Part shown: positions 12,017 to 23,025 of the stretch, in pieces
How the letters are laid out: each line of letters opens with the position of its first letter
How positions within the stretch are numbered: the first letter of the stretch is position 1
DNA from: Acanthochlamys bracteata
Taxonomy: Eukaryota; Streptophyta; Magnoliopsida; Pandanales; Velloziaceae
DNA length: 64,000 nt
Direction of reading: 5' to 3'
NCBI GenBank assembly: GCA_019914995.1
Contig: CM034131.1
Span: 5,054,501-5,118,500 of the forward strand
Position numbers and translations under genes: made by a program
The notes under the pieces: generated by a model
Told to the model about the DNA's origin: nothing
The model's database searches: none
What the model saw: only the letters and a program-made list of their open reading frames with translations

Positions 12017-13195
12017 ATGCCGATGGCCTCCTTTCTTGGTCAGATGACAACCAAATTATCGTCGCTGCCGAAACACAACCACCATCACCGACACCTGCTT
12101 TCAACAATCCATCACTGGCTGAAGCTTCTCATCACCTTCTTTCCCAACCACGACGGCCGCCTCCGCCTCCTATCTCTATTACACGACAAGCGAAGCCGAA
12201 AGCACGCAAGAGCTCGACCAAGCCTTCAGCGAAGAACCGGCCGCCACAGCGTGGTCTCGGAGTCGCCAAACTCGAGAACCTTCGTCTTCAAGACCGCTGG
12301 AACAAGATAACCACTTCCAACACTTCTTCGGAGATCGCTGATCTGTTCTTCAACAACAACAACAACAACATCTGCAGCAACCTCAGTGTCAGTGAGAGCA
12401 ATATTAACCGTTTAGCTGCAAGTCGTTGTGAGTTTCCGGCGGGAAGGAGTAGTCACAACGGCGGGGGAGGTGGATTTGGGAGTTTGAGGTCGGTGCTTCA
12501 TGATAGTTACGACATGGATCGGGAGAGAGCTTCAGGGATTCAAAAGGCGCCACTGAGGGTGATGACAGGAGCGCTGGCGGCTGGTCAATCCATTGCACCA
12601 TTACAGTTAGGGGAGCTCTCTTCAAACCAAATGCTTCATCAGATTGTTAAGGGAGGACAAAGTACCATGCCGATCACGGCGAGATCTCAAGCTCCGGCGC
12701 GTAGCTTGCTACAATGTGTTCCAGAAGACTGCGAGTTTTGCGTTCAGGTAGTAATTAATCAATTTAGCAGCATCGTTTTCTCGTTCTTTCACTTGTAATT
12801 GACTGTTTAGGTTTGCTTAGAGATCTCGTTACATCTTTTGTTTGCTTGAATAAATTGCTGCAGTTAAGTGACGCTAATGGATTCAGGGCAATCGCTGCAG
12901 CAGCCGTTGAACTGAAAGAGGTAATACAGAACAAGCTAATGTTTCTGGTTAGTACTAGAGTGTATTTAAGTTTAGATATGTTTCATTTGTTTTTCAACTG
13001 CTTGTTATTGCTTCTGGTTTTTAGATAAAACCGAAGATCTCATCGTTTGTGGAGCAGAAGATAATGGAGTATGAGTTCTTCCCTCCGAATGCAACGGCTG
13101 CAGATTTCGGTTACAGGGAGCAGAAGGCTGCGTTTGCTTGGTCTTCCTTCTCTCCAGTTGCTCCAGTTGATTTAAGCCTCAAGCTTTCTCTCTAG
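12017..13195 (+). CDS. SPEAR/TIE-type (SPOROCYTELESS-like) EAR-motif transcriptional repressor
   Basis: Family role: nuclear adaptors that bind TCP-type transcription factors and recruit TOPLESS corepressors through a C-terminal EAR motif. Three exons: 12017-12747, 12864-12920 (19 codons) and 13025-13195, all with GT-AG introns and phase-0 joins; about 319 residues. Seen: a Pro-rich N-terminus, then the SPEAR signature RPPQRGLGVAKLENLRLQ at about 12235-12290. An Asn run and Gly run follow, then EYEFFP in exon 3 and the terminal EAR motif DLSLKL (13169-13186), two residues before stop TAG. EYEFFP and DLSLKL at the C-terminus also occur in SPOROCYTELESS/NOZZLE. Odd: the frame carrying these motifs has no ATG. 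It is open only from 12016, just after an in-frame TAG at 12013-12015. The ATGs at 12017, 12023 and 12044 are all in another frame. One missing base just after 12019, an upstream start exon spliced at the AG at 12014-12015, or sequence error could each explain this. Confidence 0.8.
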
Positions 13196-14390
13196 CTTCA
13201 CACAGAGAAGAAATTATTTCACTGATCATATCATGTTGGCATGATTTAGAGAGTTCTGATCAAGTTTTTGTTTAAATGTTTATGTTTTAGGTTTCTCATC
13301 TATTAGTACACCACTAAGATGTGAAATTGCTACTTTTTGGGGCGTTGGTATGCGCCTTTCGTGCTGCGAAGCTTTTTGTTTGTTCCAAATGATCTTTTAC
13401 ATATATATGGAGAGTTTTTTCCTTCCAATGGATTAAATGTGTGGTCTACTGGGAGAAAACTTATGCAAACTTTTTCTTAATTCAAGCTTCTTTGCTGCTA
13501 ACATGAAGAGAAAGCAAGTAATCTCGCTCTTTGAATACTTATCTGGATTTTGGTTTCTGTGATATCTATACATAAATAGAGTAGTGTTACTTCTGTTTAA
13601 TTCTTGAGAATCTTATTTACTATATTATCTGATATTTGGTTGTAATTTTTAATGACCATTATTTGATGCATGTTGTATAGCTAATCCATGCATATGATGT
13701 TATGCTAACTTTCTCTTGTTCGGAGCTTTGAAGCTTAGTTCTGGTTTTGTTTATTCTTTGAAGCTTTCCAGAAAGAATTATGTATGTGCTCTATGTATGA
13801 ACAGGTACGTAAACGTTTGCTTGGATTTGAATTGTTTGTTGTTTAAGCAAAGCTGGAGTTGCTGTGCATAATCTTGGATTAATGTTGAGCGACATCAAGC
13901 AATGAAGATGGTAGTAAGATAATGTATAACCCAGGACCATGCGAAAGTAAGGAAATCCAGAACAGATAACCGCAGAATACATCACTTTTGTTTCCCCTGC
14001 GAGCACTGATTGTTATGTCGAAACTCATGGTCTAATCTACTTTACGACAGGTTATGGTATCTATATATGATGCATGCACTATTACATTCCATATATTTTC
14101 TGCGCACTTATTAGCTATTTTGATTGAATATACGTTACAAATCTAGTATTCACTATAGGATACGAAAAATTGTGAATTAAAAATACGAAATGATTTACTT
14201 CAAATTTGACCATTTCTGACAGTGAAGCAGGCATATGCACATGTTGACGAGAAGACTCGAGGCAATCCGTTATGATGACGGAAATAAAAGCTCTTACTGG
14301 TGTAATTATAGTGTCTAAGGGTGGAACCAAAGCATCTACTCTTCAGTTAACACTTGTTAGCATTATGATCAAAATTGGGCTAAATGCAGG
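13196..14390. other. 3' flank of the SPEAR-like gene and intergenic sequence
   Basis: The first few hundred bases are probably 3' untranslated sequence. No coding pattern found. TTATGGTATCTATAT at about 14052 resembles a plant initiator-Met tRNA primer-binding site (TGGTATC) and could mark the leader of the copia element that follows. I could not find a matching 5' LTR. Confidence 0.4.
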
Positions 14391-17015
14391 AAACCTATAT
14401 ACACCTTCAAGGCTAAAAGCAGTGATAGAAGGAGGAGGCTGCACACATTGTGAGAGACCAAACATATCTAAGCAACATGCTTAAAATTATATGGATATTC
14501 AAACTGGTGGAACGAGTCCAAGGCCAAGAAACAATATGATGCTATTGCTAGGAGTGTTACTGGTCGAGCTACTATGGTAAATATAGAACCCAACTGTCTC
14601 TTAATTCACAAGTTGACCAGCCAAGTGTCACTCATCCATCCAATGCCTCTACTACTACCAATTCAGATAACTATAATCATATTTATCCAACTCTTCTCAC
14701 CAAAATTGTCAGGAATGTATAATTGATTCAGGAGCAACTGATCACATAACGTATGACTCACGTGACATTATCACTACCACTATACCGAGATGAACATCTA
14801 TTGGCAATACAAACGGAGTCATATATCTAGTCACAGGGGCTGGAACAAGTGGCCCTATCACTTTCTCTCTCATTACCAAATATTTGTTCCATCACTTTCA
14901 AATAAATTAATATCAGTGGGATAGGCTATTGAAATTGAATTATTGTGTACTAATATATTATCAGTTTTGTCTTCTTCATGATATTTTCGGTAAGGAGATC
15001 ATCGGTCGTGGTACTAAGAGAGTAGAGCTATACTATATTAACGACTTTAGTCCTACAAGAGCGAATCATACTCATAATGTATCTGAAGGCAAGCAGAAAA
15101 AAATCTGGTTATAGCATCATCGGTTGAGGCACCTTTCTTTCAGATATTTGAAGTTTCTACTACCAAATCTATATTTTGGTTTGAACTCTTCCAATTTTAA
15201 TTGTAATGTATGTATGTTAGCTAAAAGTCATCGTACTTATTATCCTATTAGTTTTATTAGGAGTCAAACTCTATTTTACTTTGATCCATTCTGATGTTTG
15301 GGGGTCTTCTCCTATTTTCAACTCCTCTGCCTTCTGTTGGTTTGTGATTTTTGTTGATGATTGTATGCGAATGACTTGGCTCTATATAATGAAGAATAAA
15401 CATGATGTGTTTGGTATTTTTTGCTACTTTCATAATATGATTCAAACTCAGTTTTCAACTAACCTTCAGATTCTTCGTTCGGATAATGGTGGCGAGTATA
15501 TCAGTCATGACTTTATTAATTACTTTCAGACTCATAGCATTATTCATGAAACCACATGCACTCATAAACCACAGCAGGATAGTATTGCTGAAAGAAAGAA
15601 CAGACATATCTTAAAAACAATTAGAACTCTTATGATCCAAGCAAATATGCCTCAAAGTTATTGGACAGATGTAGTTGTTTTCACAGTATATTTGCTTAAT
15701 CGAATGCCATCTAAGGTACTGAATTTTAAAACTCCTCTTCAGGCATTATCTCATCATAAATCATTACCATCTATCTTGATGTTTTCTCCTCGGATGTTTG
15801 GATGTGTAACATTTGTGCATATACATAAAAATCAACGGATCAAACTTAACCTTTGTACTGTTCGTTGTATATTTGTGGGCTATGGTACATATATGAAAGG
15901 CTATCGGTGTTATAATCCTTCTACTAGACGCACATATGTCACCATAGATGTCACATTCTTAGAATCTGAAATATTTTTCTCTTTCCAATACCTAATTCTT
16001 TTCTTAACAGGGAGACACAATGTGAACAGTAAAATTGGAATAATTGACCAAGATTTACAGAAGAAGAAACTCCTATGCTGTTGCACATAATTCAGAGATG
16101 ATAAGAGAAACACAGTAGGAAAAGATAGCTGGACATGTTCAAGAATCCTCAACACAAACATATGGCATCATCAAAAAAGAAAACCCTCCTTATCCTCTAA
16201 TACTGGAAGACCAATCTCCAGATAAACTTTCTGAGGTAAGTTCTCCTGTCACTCCATATTTTGATAACATGTTGAAAACTTCTAATGGTTATAAGTTACC
16301 TTTCAGACATAATCGTGGCAAACCTACTGATAGACACTCACCAGATTTCTAAAAAAAGAATAAAAATATTTTATTGCCAACTATGTTTTATCGCAGGAAC
16401 TGTCAGAACCATTGAAGATCTTAGTGAGTAAGTTGTCCTCTTATCATACTCCTAATGGAGTACACGAAGCCTTAGCAGATCCTAAGTGGACTTAGGCGAT
16501 AGTAGAAGAGATGAGAGCACCGTAAAAAAATAACACATGGGCCCTTGTCATTTTACCAGAAGAGAAGAAAGCCGTGGGATGCAAGTGAGTATTTTTTGTT
16601 AAGCATAAAGCAAATAGATCTATCGAAAGGTACAAAATAAGATTTATAGTGAAAGGATATACACAGATATATGGTGTGGACTATCAAAAAACTTTTTCAT
16701 TAGTAGCAAAATTGAACACTGTTAGAGTTCTGCTATCTTTTGCAGTAATTCTAAATTGGCCACTACATTAGTTTGACGTAAAGAATGTCTTTCTACATGA
16801 TGATCTGAAGGAGAAAATATACATAGATGTCCCATCAGGATACACTATAACATCTAACGCTGGAGCGGTATGCAAATTGCAGAAAGCGTTATATGGATTA
16901 AAACAATCTCCTCGGGCCTTGTTCGGACGATTTAGTTTGGTAATGAAAAAATATGGGTTCAGATAGAGCAACTCATATCACATATTGTTCTTCAAATATA
17001 AACAAGGAAAGTTAA

Positions 17016-18640
17016 TGTTGGAAATACAAGGATAATTTTGATAATAACAAAGAATTAAGAATTATGATTTATATAAGACTAATAATCTGAAAACAAGTCT
17101 GCAGGATTAGACAAACAAATATCATTTAATTTACAGCAGATAAAAACAGCCATCATACAACCAACTGTTATGCTACTACATATTGGACAGAGGACAGCAC
17201 ATGGGACAGAGGATGCCACAGACACATCACAGTCAGCTGCTCGACTGCTTGAAGCGGGACAGAGAACAAAGATACGGGATGAAAGATGCCACAAATAAAT
17301 AATGAATGAATCAAGCTATGCTACTATCAAGCGGGGACAGAGGAAAGCATACGGGACAGAGGATGCAACAGCCACATTACAATTAGTCGCTTGGCTCTCA
17401 AGCATAAGGAACTTCTGCTTTTGGGCATCCATATGTTCAACGGCAACGAAGTTTCCCTTATTTTCAAAAATCACCTGCACTTACAACGGACTGAAGGACT
17501 TCAAACAGAAGATTTATAAGAGCTAGAATCATCTTCACTTTCACACAAAAGGGAAGCTCAATAATCAAGAAAAGAAAGCGGTCAAAGTCCTTGATCACCA
17601 AGCGGTCAACTCAGATCGCATTTATTATGGACATACCATATCAACTCATCACCACCGAGATTCAAATGCGAGCTTAGCTGAATTAAGCACTCAACCGTTG
17701 GCGACAAATTCAAATCTCTTCAACGCATTCAATGCAACAAAGACTTTGCACAAACACACCAAGAACCATCGGACAACACCGTTCCTTCTCTGACGTGAAG
17801 AACCGAGCGCCAACAGCAACGTTCCTCAAAGGCTCCTGCACAGGAAAGATGTTCTATAAAAAGGGAGTCACAGCAACGAGAAAACGGTGTGGAGAAATAG
17901 AGAAAAACAGGGAGAGAACAAAAGAAAAACAGAAGTAGAGAGAATCCAAACAAAAACAGAGACATACAAGAACTCTACCACTCTACACAAAAACTCCCAC
18001 TGCCGGTCACGAACTTGACTACTCCACACAAACAAATCTTGCTACAAATCATACTGAAGAAATCTCTCAGCAATCTCTCCGATCATCTCATCTGAATCAC
18101 TGATTAAACACTCAACATTCATGAGATAGATCCTGCACTCAATACTTGTTTATTTTCTTATAACTTGTCACTTACGATTGTAAAGGTGGTCTTTGCATGC
18201 ACCGTAAAAGAAAGCTCAGTAGAGCTTGGTGTAAGCTCTTAGACCTTGTAATAGTGCTAGCAAATCAGCCCAAGGGGACAAAGCGTGTCCAGAGGTCGGT
18301 AGGGGTTGTCTTGGCAAAGAAACCCGTAGAGAGTATGTGTGTGGCGAAACACCGCTCTAGGTGTATTTGTAGCTTATTAAAGGTCTAGTGAAGCTTTGGC
18401 TCACAGTGATAGAGCGGCCGTGGATATAGGCAAAGGGTTTTTGCGAACCACGTTAAATACCCCGAGCACTACTCTTTGTCACTACACAAGAAACACACTA
18501 ACTCTTACATTTCTGAGTTACAAACATTGACACAATCAATTTGTCGACTCTCTGCCAGATTACAAACTTAACGAAAATTTTTATAGACTAACTCAATTCA
18601 CCCCTCCCCTCTTGAGTTGATCTTGTAGGAATATTTAACA
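17016..18640 (+). mobile_element. Solo LTR (1,625 bp) inserted in the copia reverse transcriptase
   Basis: Begins TGTTGGAAATACAAGG and ends CTTGTAGGAATATTTAACA, so it has TG..CA termini. Flanks are GTTAA (17011-17015) and GATAA (18641-18645), a 5-bp target duplication with one change. The host reading frame resumes across the insert (KQGKL, then SLIIYVNDM). Near its 3' end it carries CTCAATTCACCCCTCCCCTC and, before that, a GGCCGTGGATATAGG...GAACCACGTTAAAT segment typical of long plant copia LTRs. No internal retroelement genes, hence solo LTR or a short non-autonomous element. Related to the elements at 35462 and 52451. Confidence 0.8.
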
Positions 18641-19548
18641 GATAATAAGTTTGATTATTTATGTTAATGATATGATAATAATGGTGATGATACAAAAAAA
18701 TATCTGCATTGCAAAAGCATTTATCTACTGGGTATTGAAATGGCTCGATCCGAAAGAGTTATTTTTATATCTCAGAGAAAATATGTATTAGATCTACTAT
18801 CTACAATAGGAATGCTTAATTGCAAACTAATAGATACTCCAATTATTTAGAATCATGGTTTTGGAGAACATTCAGATTATGTACCCACCAATAAAGAGAG
18901 ATACCAGAAGATCGTTGGAAAATTAATTTATTTGTCTCACACAACACCAGATATTGCTTATGTTGTGAGCGTGATAAGTCAATTCATGCATTGTCCTAGT
19001 GAAGATCATATGAATGCAGTATTTCGAATTCTTCGCTATTTAAAATCGGCTCCAGACAGAAGGATCATGTACTCTAAGCATAACCACATTGATATTGAAG
19101 GATATATTGATACTGACTGGACAGAAATTATTTCTGATAGAAGATCTACATCAGAATACTTTACCTTTGTATGTGGCAATTTAGTTAATTGGAGGAGTAA
19201 GAAACAAAAAATAATTGCATTATCAAGTGCAGAAGCCGAGTTCAGAAGTATAAGCAAAAGTTTATGTGAACTTTTATGGTTAAAAAGGTTACTTACAAAG
19301 ATAGGCTATACACCAGTATCTTAGATGAAATTATTTTGTGGTAATAAGGTAGCCATTAATATTGCTCATAGTTTAGTTCAACATGATCGGACAAAACATA
19401 TTGAAGTCGATCGTCATTTTATCAAACAGAAGCTATACGACAAGTCTGAAGATTACTTGGTAAATATACATTATTTCTAATAAAATATTTTACAACTCAT
19501 TTAACAAATTGAGTATTAGAGATATCTATACAACAACTTGAGGGAGAG

Positions 19549-19650
19549 TGTTTGCGTGAATTGAAGTGAAAATAATACCCTATGTATCTAACATATATAC
19601 GTGTTATGTATTTGTATTAAAAATGATGAAATAATACATATATTTTAACA
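19549..19650 (+). repeat. Putative 3' LTR of the copia element at 14400
   Basis: About 102 bp, TGTTTGCGTG... to ...TATTTTAACA, directly after the polypurine-like tract TTGAGGGAGAG. Without a recognised 5' partner, the call rests on position and TG/CA ends only. Confidence 0.45.
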
Positions 19651-20190
19651 AAAAATGCGCGGAGAGTGTATGAAGTGTAAGGAGTGTATGCATCATATAT
19701 ATATATGATGAGGATAGAGGCACAAATTATTAGTTATGATTTTTGTTACAGAAATTTGAATCGATCTATAACCGTTTTCTTGATCAAGAGACAATATATA
19801 TATTTTAATTTTTTTCTTTTTATTTCATCTTGATCAATTAAACGGATGGAGATTGAATTTCTCATACTCTTACCCATATATATATATATATATATATATG
19901 GGATAAGATATAGACACTCCATGTGCTATATGCACTCCATCGACTTTTCCGGCCATATTTGGCCGGAAAGACCTCCAAATCCGATCTTCACCGTTGGATA
20001 AATAAAACTACGAGTTGTAAACATTCTTACAAAATTTTACTTCAATCGGACCACGAATAGACCTCCATCCGGCAATTTAATTGAGATAACTCAAACAGTA
20101 AAAGTTGACAAAATATTTATTTTTAGTTTTTGAGTCATCTTGATCAAATGACCGGATGAAGGTCGATTCGTGGTCCGATTGAACTGAAAT
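19651..20190. mobile_element. MITE complex with internal inverted repeats and an (AT)n tract
   Basis: Contains (AT)n at about 19879-19899, bounded by CTTACCC and GGGATAAG. An internal inverted repeat follows: TTCAATCGGACCACGAATAG (about 20042-20061) pairs with the segment around 20163-20183 (ATTCGTGGTCCGATTGAA). Leading text such as GATATAGACACTCCATGTGC recurs in diverged form at 20250 and 22360, so several copies or ends of one MITE family appear stacked here. Exact termini are not resolved. Confidence 0.5.
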
Positions 20191-20217
20191 TTGATAAGCA
20201 TGTGTCTCTATTCTACA

Positions 20218-20249
<32 letters not shown>

Positions 20250-20277
20250 GGGATGGGATGTAGGCACATCCCATCCC
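20250..20277. repeat. Perfect 12-bp inverted repeat, 4-base loop
   Basis: GGGATGGGATGT, AGGC, ACATCCCATCCC, directly after (CA)n(TA)n. Likely a transposon-end hairpin in the MITE complex. Confidence 0.8.
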
Positions 20278-20399
20278 TTTGTGCACAGGTTTTCCTATAG
20301 GCACATGTTAAGATTCAACGGCTCTGATCATTTCATGTTAAGAATCAACGGTGCAGATGAAGGTGAGGAGAACATAACCTACGCGCACCCGCTCGAGGG

Positions 20400-21060
20400 T
20401 TTCATTTGTGCACCGCGTTCATTTCCTAACTGCTCTCCGCAGCGGCGCGACTTATGCTCCCGATCAAAATCCAGTTGTCCGACCGGCTCGAGTTCGCGAT
20501 TCCAGCCGGAATCGCGTTCCTTGTCGCTCGATTTTACCATTCCGATCTCTATTCGGCTTTTGATGAAGGGTTCGGCTCGATTTCGTCTCCGATTTAGTTC
20601 CGTCTCCGGCTTCGAAATGAGCAAAATTGAGTTCTCCGCGCTCGTTTACGGCTCAATTTCGTCTCTCGGTGTTCAGTTCGGCTTTCGATCGAGATTTGGG
20701 CTCGGTTTCGTCGCCGTCTTCGCTCCGGCCGACATTGGCTCCGGCTTCGAAACGAGCAAATCGAGTTCTCCTCGCTCGGTTACGGCTCGATGTCGAATCC
20801 CGGTGACCATGTCGGGTTGTGATCGAGATCTGGGCTCGAATTGGTCTCCGGCTTCGTCTCCGGCTCCAGTGACACATGTTTTACTGTTAGCACATGACTT
20901 GGGTCAACGGCTGTGATGCTCGTAGCATTATCGCTTCAACGCTGCAGATGCGGCCGCAGAAACGAGCAAAATCGAGTTCACCGCTCGGTTATGGCTCGAT
21001 TTCGGCTTCCGGTGTCCATTTCGGCTTGGTTTTGTCTCCGGCTTCGACTCCGGCTTCGGC
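20400..21060. repeat. GC-rich non-coding block with three degenerate direct repeats
   Basis: Unusually GC-rich for this window and full of CTCCGGCTTCG-type words. A segment starting GAAACGAGCAAA and running through CGAGTTCTCC...CTCGGTTACGGCTCGAT occurs at about 20614, 20750 and 20957, about 70 bp each. The open frames here (for example 20191-20916, +) follow the repeat composition and lack any recognised domain, so I do not call a gene. Confidence 0.55.
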
Positions 21061-21145
21061 CAACTTCGACTTTTTATTTTTTTATTTTTTATTTTAATTT
21101 TTGATGATTTGTTTTGATTTTACCGATATATTTATTTTTTTTATT

Positions 21146-21318
21146 GATTTGATTTATACGGTGTATTGGATTTGCTTTATACGGTGTATTAGATTTGCTT
21201 TATACGGTGTATTAGATTTGCTTTATACGGTGTATTAGATTTGATTTTACGGTGTATTGAATTTGCTTTATACGGTGTATTGGATTTGATTTATACGGTG
21301 TATTGGATTTGATTTATA
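21146..21318. repeat. Tandem array of a 23-bp unit, about seven copies
   Basis: The word ACGGTGTATT recurs at 21158, 21181, 21204, 21227, 21249, 21272 and 21295, so the period is 23 bp with one 22-bp step. The unit is close to ATTTGCTTTATACGGTGTATTGG. A minisatellite inside the composite element. Confidence 0.9.
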
Positions 21319-21319
21319 G

Positions 21320-21979
21320 TGCAGTGGGGAGTTAGCTCGAAAATTATATGTTGAATGAATGAATGCATGGTTGCCAAGATTGGAACGGGATATTGGTGTC
21401 CTGTATCACAGCAGTTGAAAGGTTTCGATATTGAGGCAATGATGGAGTTGCTTATATTTTTTTACTCCTCACTGCGCACTAACTATTTGGAGCACACAGC
21501 AAGGCAGTTAGGATGGCCATGCATGGCAACCACTGCAGCTGTGCCTCTATAACAGGCAGTGCAGAGAGGAGACAACCATGGATTGTTTTCAGTCCTGGAC
21601 AAAAGTTGGTATCTTTATTTCTCAGTGCCTGAAATAAAAGCACGACTCTGAGCCTCAATCCTCCTTCCTCTTCATTGTTGCTTTGCTGTTGATGAATGAA
21701 TGCAGGAAATCCATATCATGTGATCGTCTCTACTGTGAAATGCTGCAAATGTAATTGTAATTCTTCCTCTGTTGTAATCTTCTCTTCTACTGAAAATTTA
21801 ATTCTCTTATCAGAATTCTCTTGTAAATAGCTTGTAATTGCTCCTGTATTCTCTTATAAGATTTCTTATGTAATTCGATTCAACGTTTCGAAATGAAACT
21901 TTTATTAATTGCATAAATAATATACATTATTATCACCAAATTAAATTTAAAAAAAAAATCAAAAAAAAAAAACAAAGTC
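21320..21979. other. Non-coding interior of the composite element
   Basis: No coding pattern beyond a short open frame at 21355-21552. No recognised repeat until an A-rich tract just before the palindrome. Confidence 0.4.
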
Positions 21980-22315
21980 AAACAAACGCCATTGTTATTA
22001 AAATTAATTGAAATATATTAAAAAAATTCAAGCAAAATCAAACGAACGTCGCACGCAGCATGCATGCTTTTAATTACAACGCCAGACGTAATTCTATTAT
22101 CCATTCATCCTATTATACAACCCATAAAATAAATTATGGAGTAAGTATGGAGTAAGTATCATTTATTTTGTGGGTTGTATAATAGGATGAATGGATAATA
22201 GAATTACGTCTAGCGTTGTAATTAAAAACATGCATGCTGCGTGCGACGTTCGTTTGATTTTGTTTGAATTTTTTTAATATATTTCAATTAATTTTAATAA
22301 CAATGGCGTTTGTTT
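21980..22315. repeat. Near-perfect 155-bp palindrome with 26-base loop
   Basis: The left arm 21980-22134 starts AAACAAACGCCATTGTTATT. The right arm 22161-22315 ends AATAACAATGGCGTTTGTTT and mirrors it with only a few differences (for example CCAGACG against CTAGCG, and GCAAAATC against GATTTTGT). The loop (22135-22160) repeats GGAGTAAGTAT twice. Transcribed through, it would fold into a long hairpin that could feed Dicer-like enzymes. As DNA it is a foldback MITE. The high arm identity suggests recent origin or gene conversion. Confidence 0.9.
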
Positions 22316-22355
22316 GTGTGTGTGTGTGTGTGTGTTGTAGAATAGAGACACATGC

Positions 22356-23025
22356 CATTTTTAGACGCACATAATGCACATGCCGGTCAAAAATGGCCGA
22401 TAAATTTTCTAAATTTAATCTTCACCGTGGGATATAAAGTACCATAAGTTTAGACATATGTTGATAATATTATAGGTTAATCGAAATACCTATAAAATCT
22501 CGCTGGAGTGACTTTGGAATCTCTAAGTTCTTTCTTTTTCTCTTTTGTATGAACGTAATGTCTGTAGGTGTGTGTATGAATATAACTCTCTAAGTGTTGT
22601 AAACTTGTGAATGTAGTTCAAGATTCTAGCTTTTTGTTGTGAATGAATTTCAAGTTAAATTTTCTTACAAACTTGTGTTATGAATTGTTAGTAAATGTAA
22701 TGCTCAATGATCAGGTTATCAAAATAATAAACCCAACGGTCAAGCTGACGTCGGCATGACCGTTGGGTGGCAGCCAACGGTAACACACTCGTCGGCTGTA
22801 GTTTTTTTTATTTTTTTTAAATTCACCATTTCACCTATAAATACATCTTATTTTTATTTATTTTTCACACAATTTTCTCAATTGTCATTTTCATTCTACT
22901 CAAACTCACACAAATTCATAAAAAAAGTTTTCTTATTTTATTTTTTAAATTCACATTTCTCTAATTCTCAAAAATTTTAGTTGTTATTTTAAATAGATCC
23001 AAATATTTGTGCCATTAATTTTGAT
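22356..23025. other. Non-coding stretch before the hAT relic
   Basis: The first 100 bases resemble the MITE text at 19920 (GCACATGCCGGTC...ATCTTCACCGTGGGA). CCCAACGGTC (22733) and GACCGTTGGG (22759) form a short inverted repeat around 16 bases. From about 22840 the sequence is T-rich and may be the leader of the transposase. Confidence 0.4.

Larger units (their letters stand above)
14400..19650 (+). mobile_element. Decayed Ty1/copia retrotransposon, interrupted by a solo LTR
   Basis: Domains appear in copia order (GAG-PR-INT-RT-RH). A zinc-knuckle relic starts at about 14440 (CTHCERP). The protease motif DSGATDHITYDS follows at about 14730, then a GAG-pre-integrase relic. An integrase core frame lies at 15281-16090 (DV, LRSDNGGEY, ERKNRHI). 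Reverse transcriptase follows at about 16400-17010 (FDVKNVFLH, ALYGLKQSPRAL) and resumes at 18641, with a YVNDMI motif where YVDDM is usual. RNase H is at 18932-19490 (SAEAEFRSIS, LLWLKRLL). Many stops and frame changes make it non-functional. A purine tract (TTGAGGGAGAG) precedes a TG..CA segment at 19549-19650. The 5' LTR was not found, so the left limit is approximate. Confidence 0.9.
20198..22355. mobile_element. Composite segment framed by inverted microsatellite-bearing ends
   Basis: GCATGTGTCTCTATTCTACA followed by ACA and (CA)n at 20198-20233 is repeated as the exact reverse complement at 22318-22355: (TG)n, then TGTTGTAGAATAGAGACACA and TGC. The 23-bp unique part is perfect on both sides. 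Between the ends lie a 12-bp palindrome (20250-20277), a GC-rich repetitive block (20400-21060), a 23-bp tandem array (21146-21318), a non-coding stretch and the 336-bp palindrome (21980-22315). It could be one large TIR element or two inverted copies of one MITE around unrelated DNA. Confidence 0.5.

Noticed and set aside
12017-12310. 97-codon open frame beginning at the first ATG of the SPEAR-like gene
   Set aside because: It is one frame away from the SPEAR signature and ends early. The overlapping frame carries RGLGVAKLENLRL and the rest of the family motifs, so this frame is not the real product as the sequence stands.
14040-14070. TGGTATC as a primer-binding site after a 5' LTR
   Set aside because: The short match is suggestive, but no copy of the 19549-19650 segment was found before it, so I could not call a 5' LTR.
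20191-20916. 241-codon open frame on the plus strand
   Set aside because: It starts in a (CA)n(TA)n tract and a transposon hairpin, then runs through a GC-rich repeated block whose opposite strand is also open. No domain or splice support; composition explains the openness.
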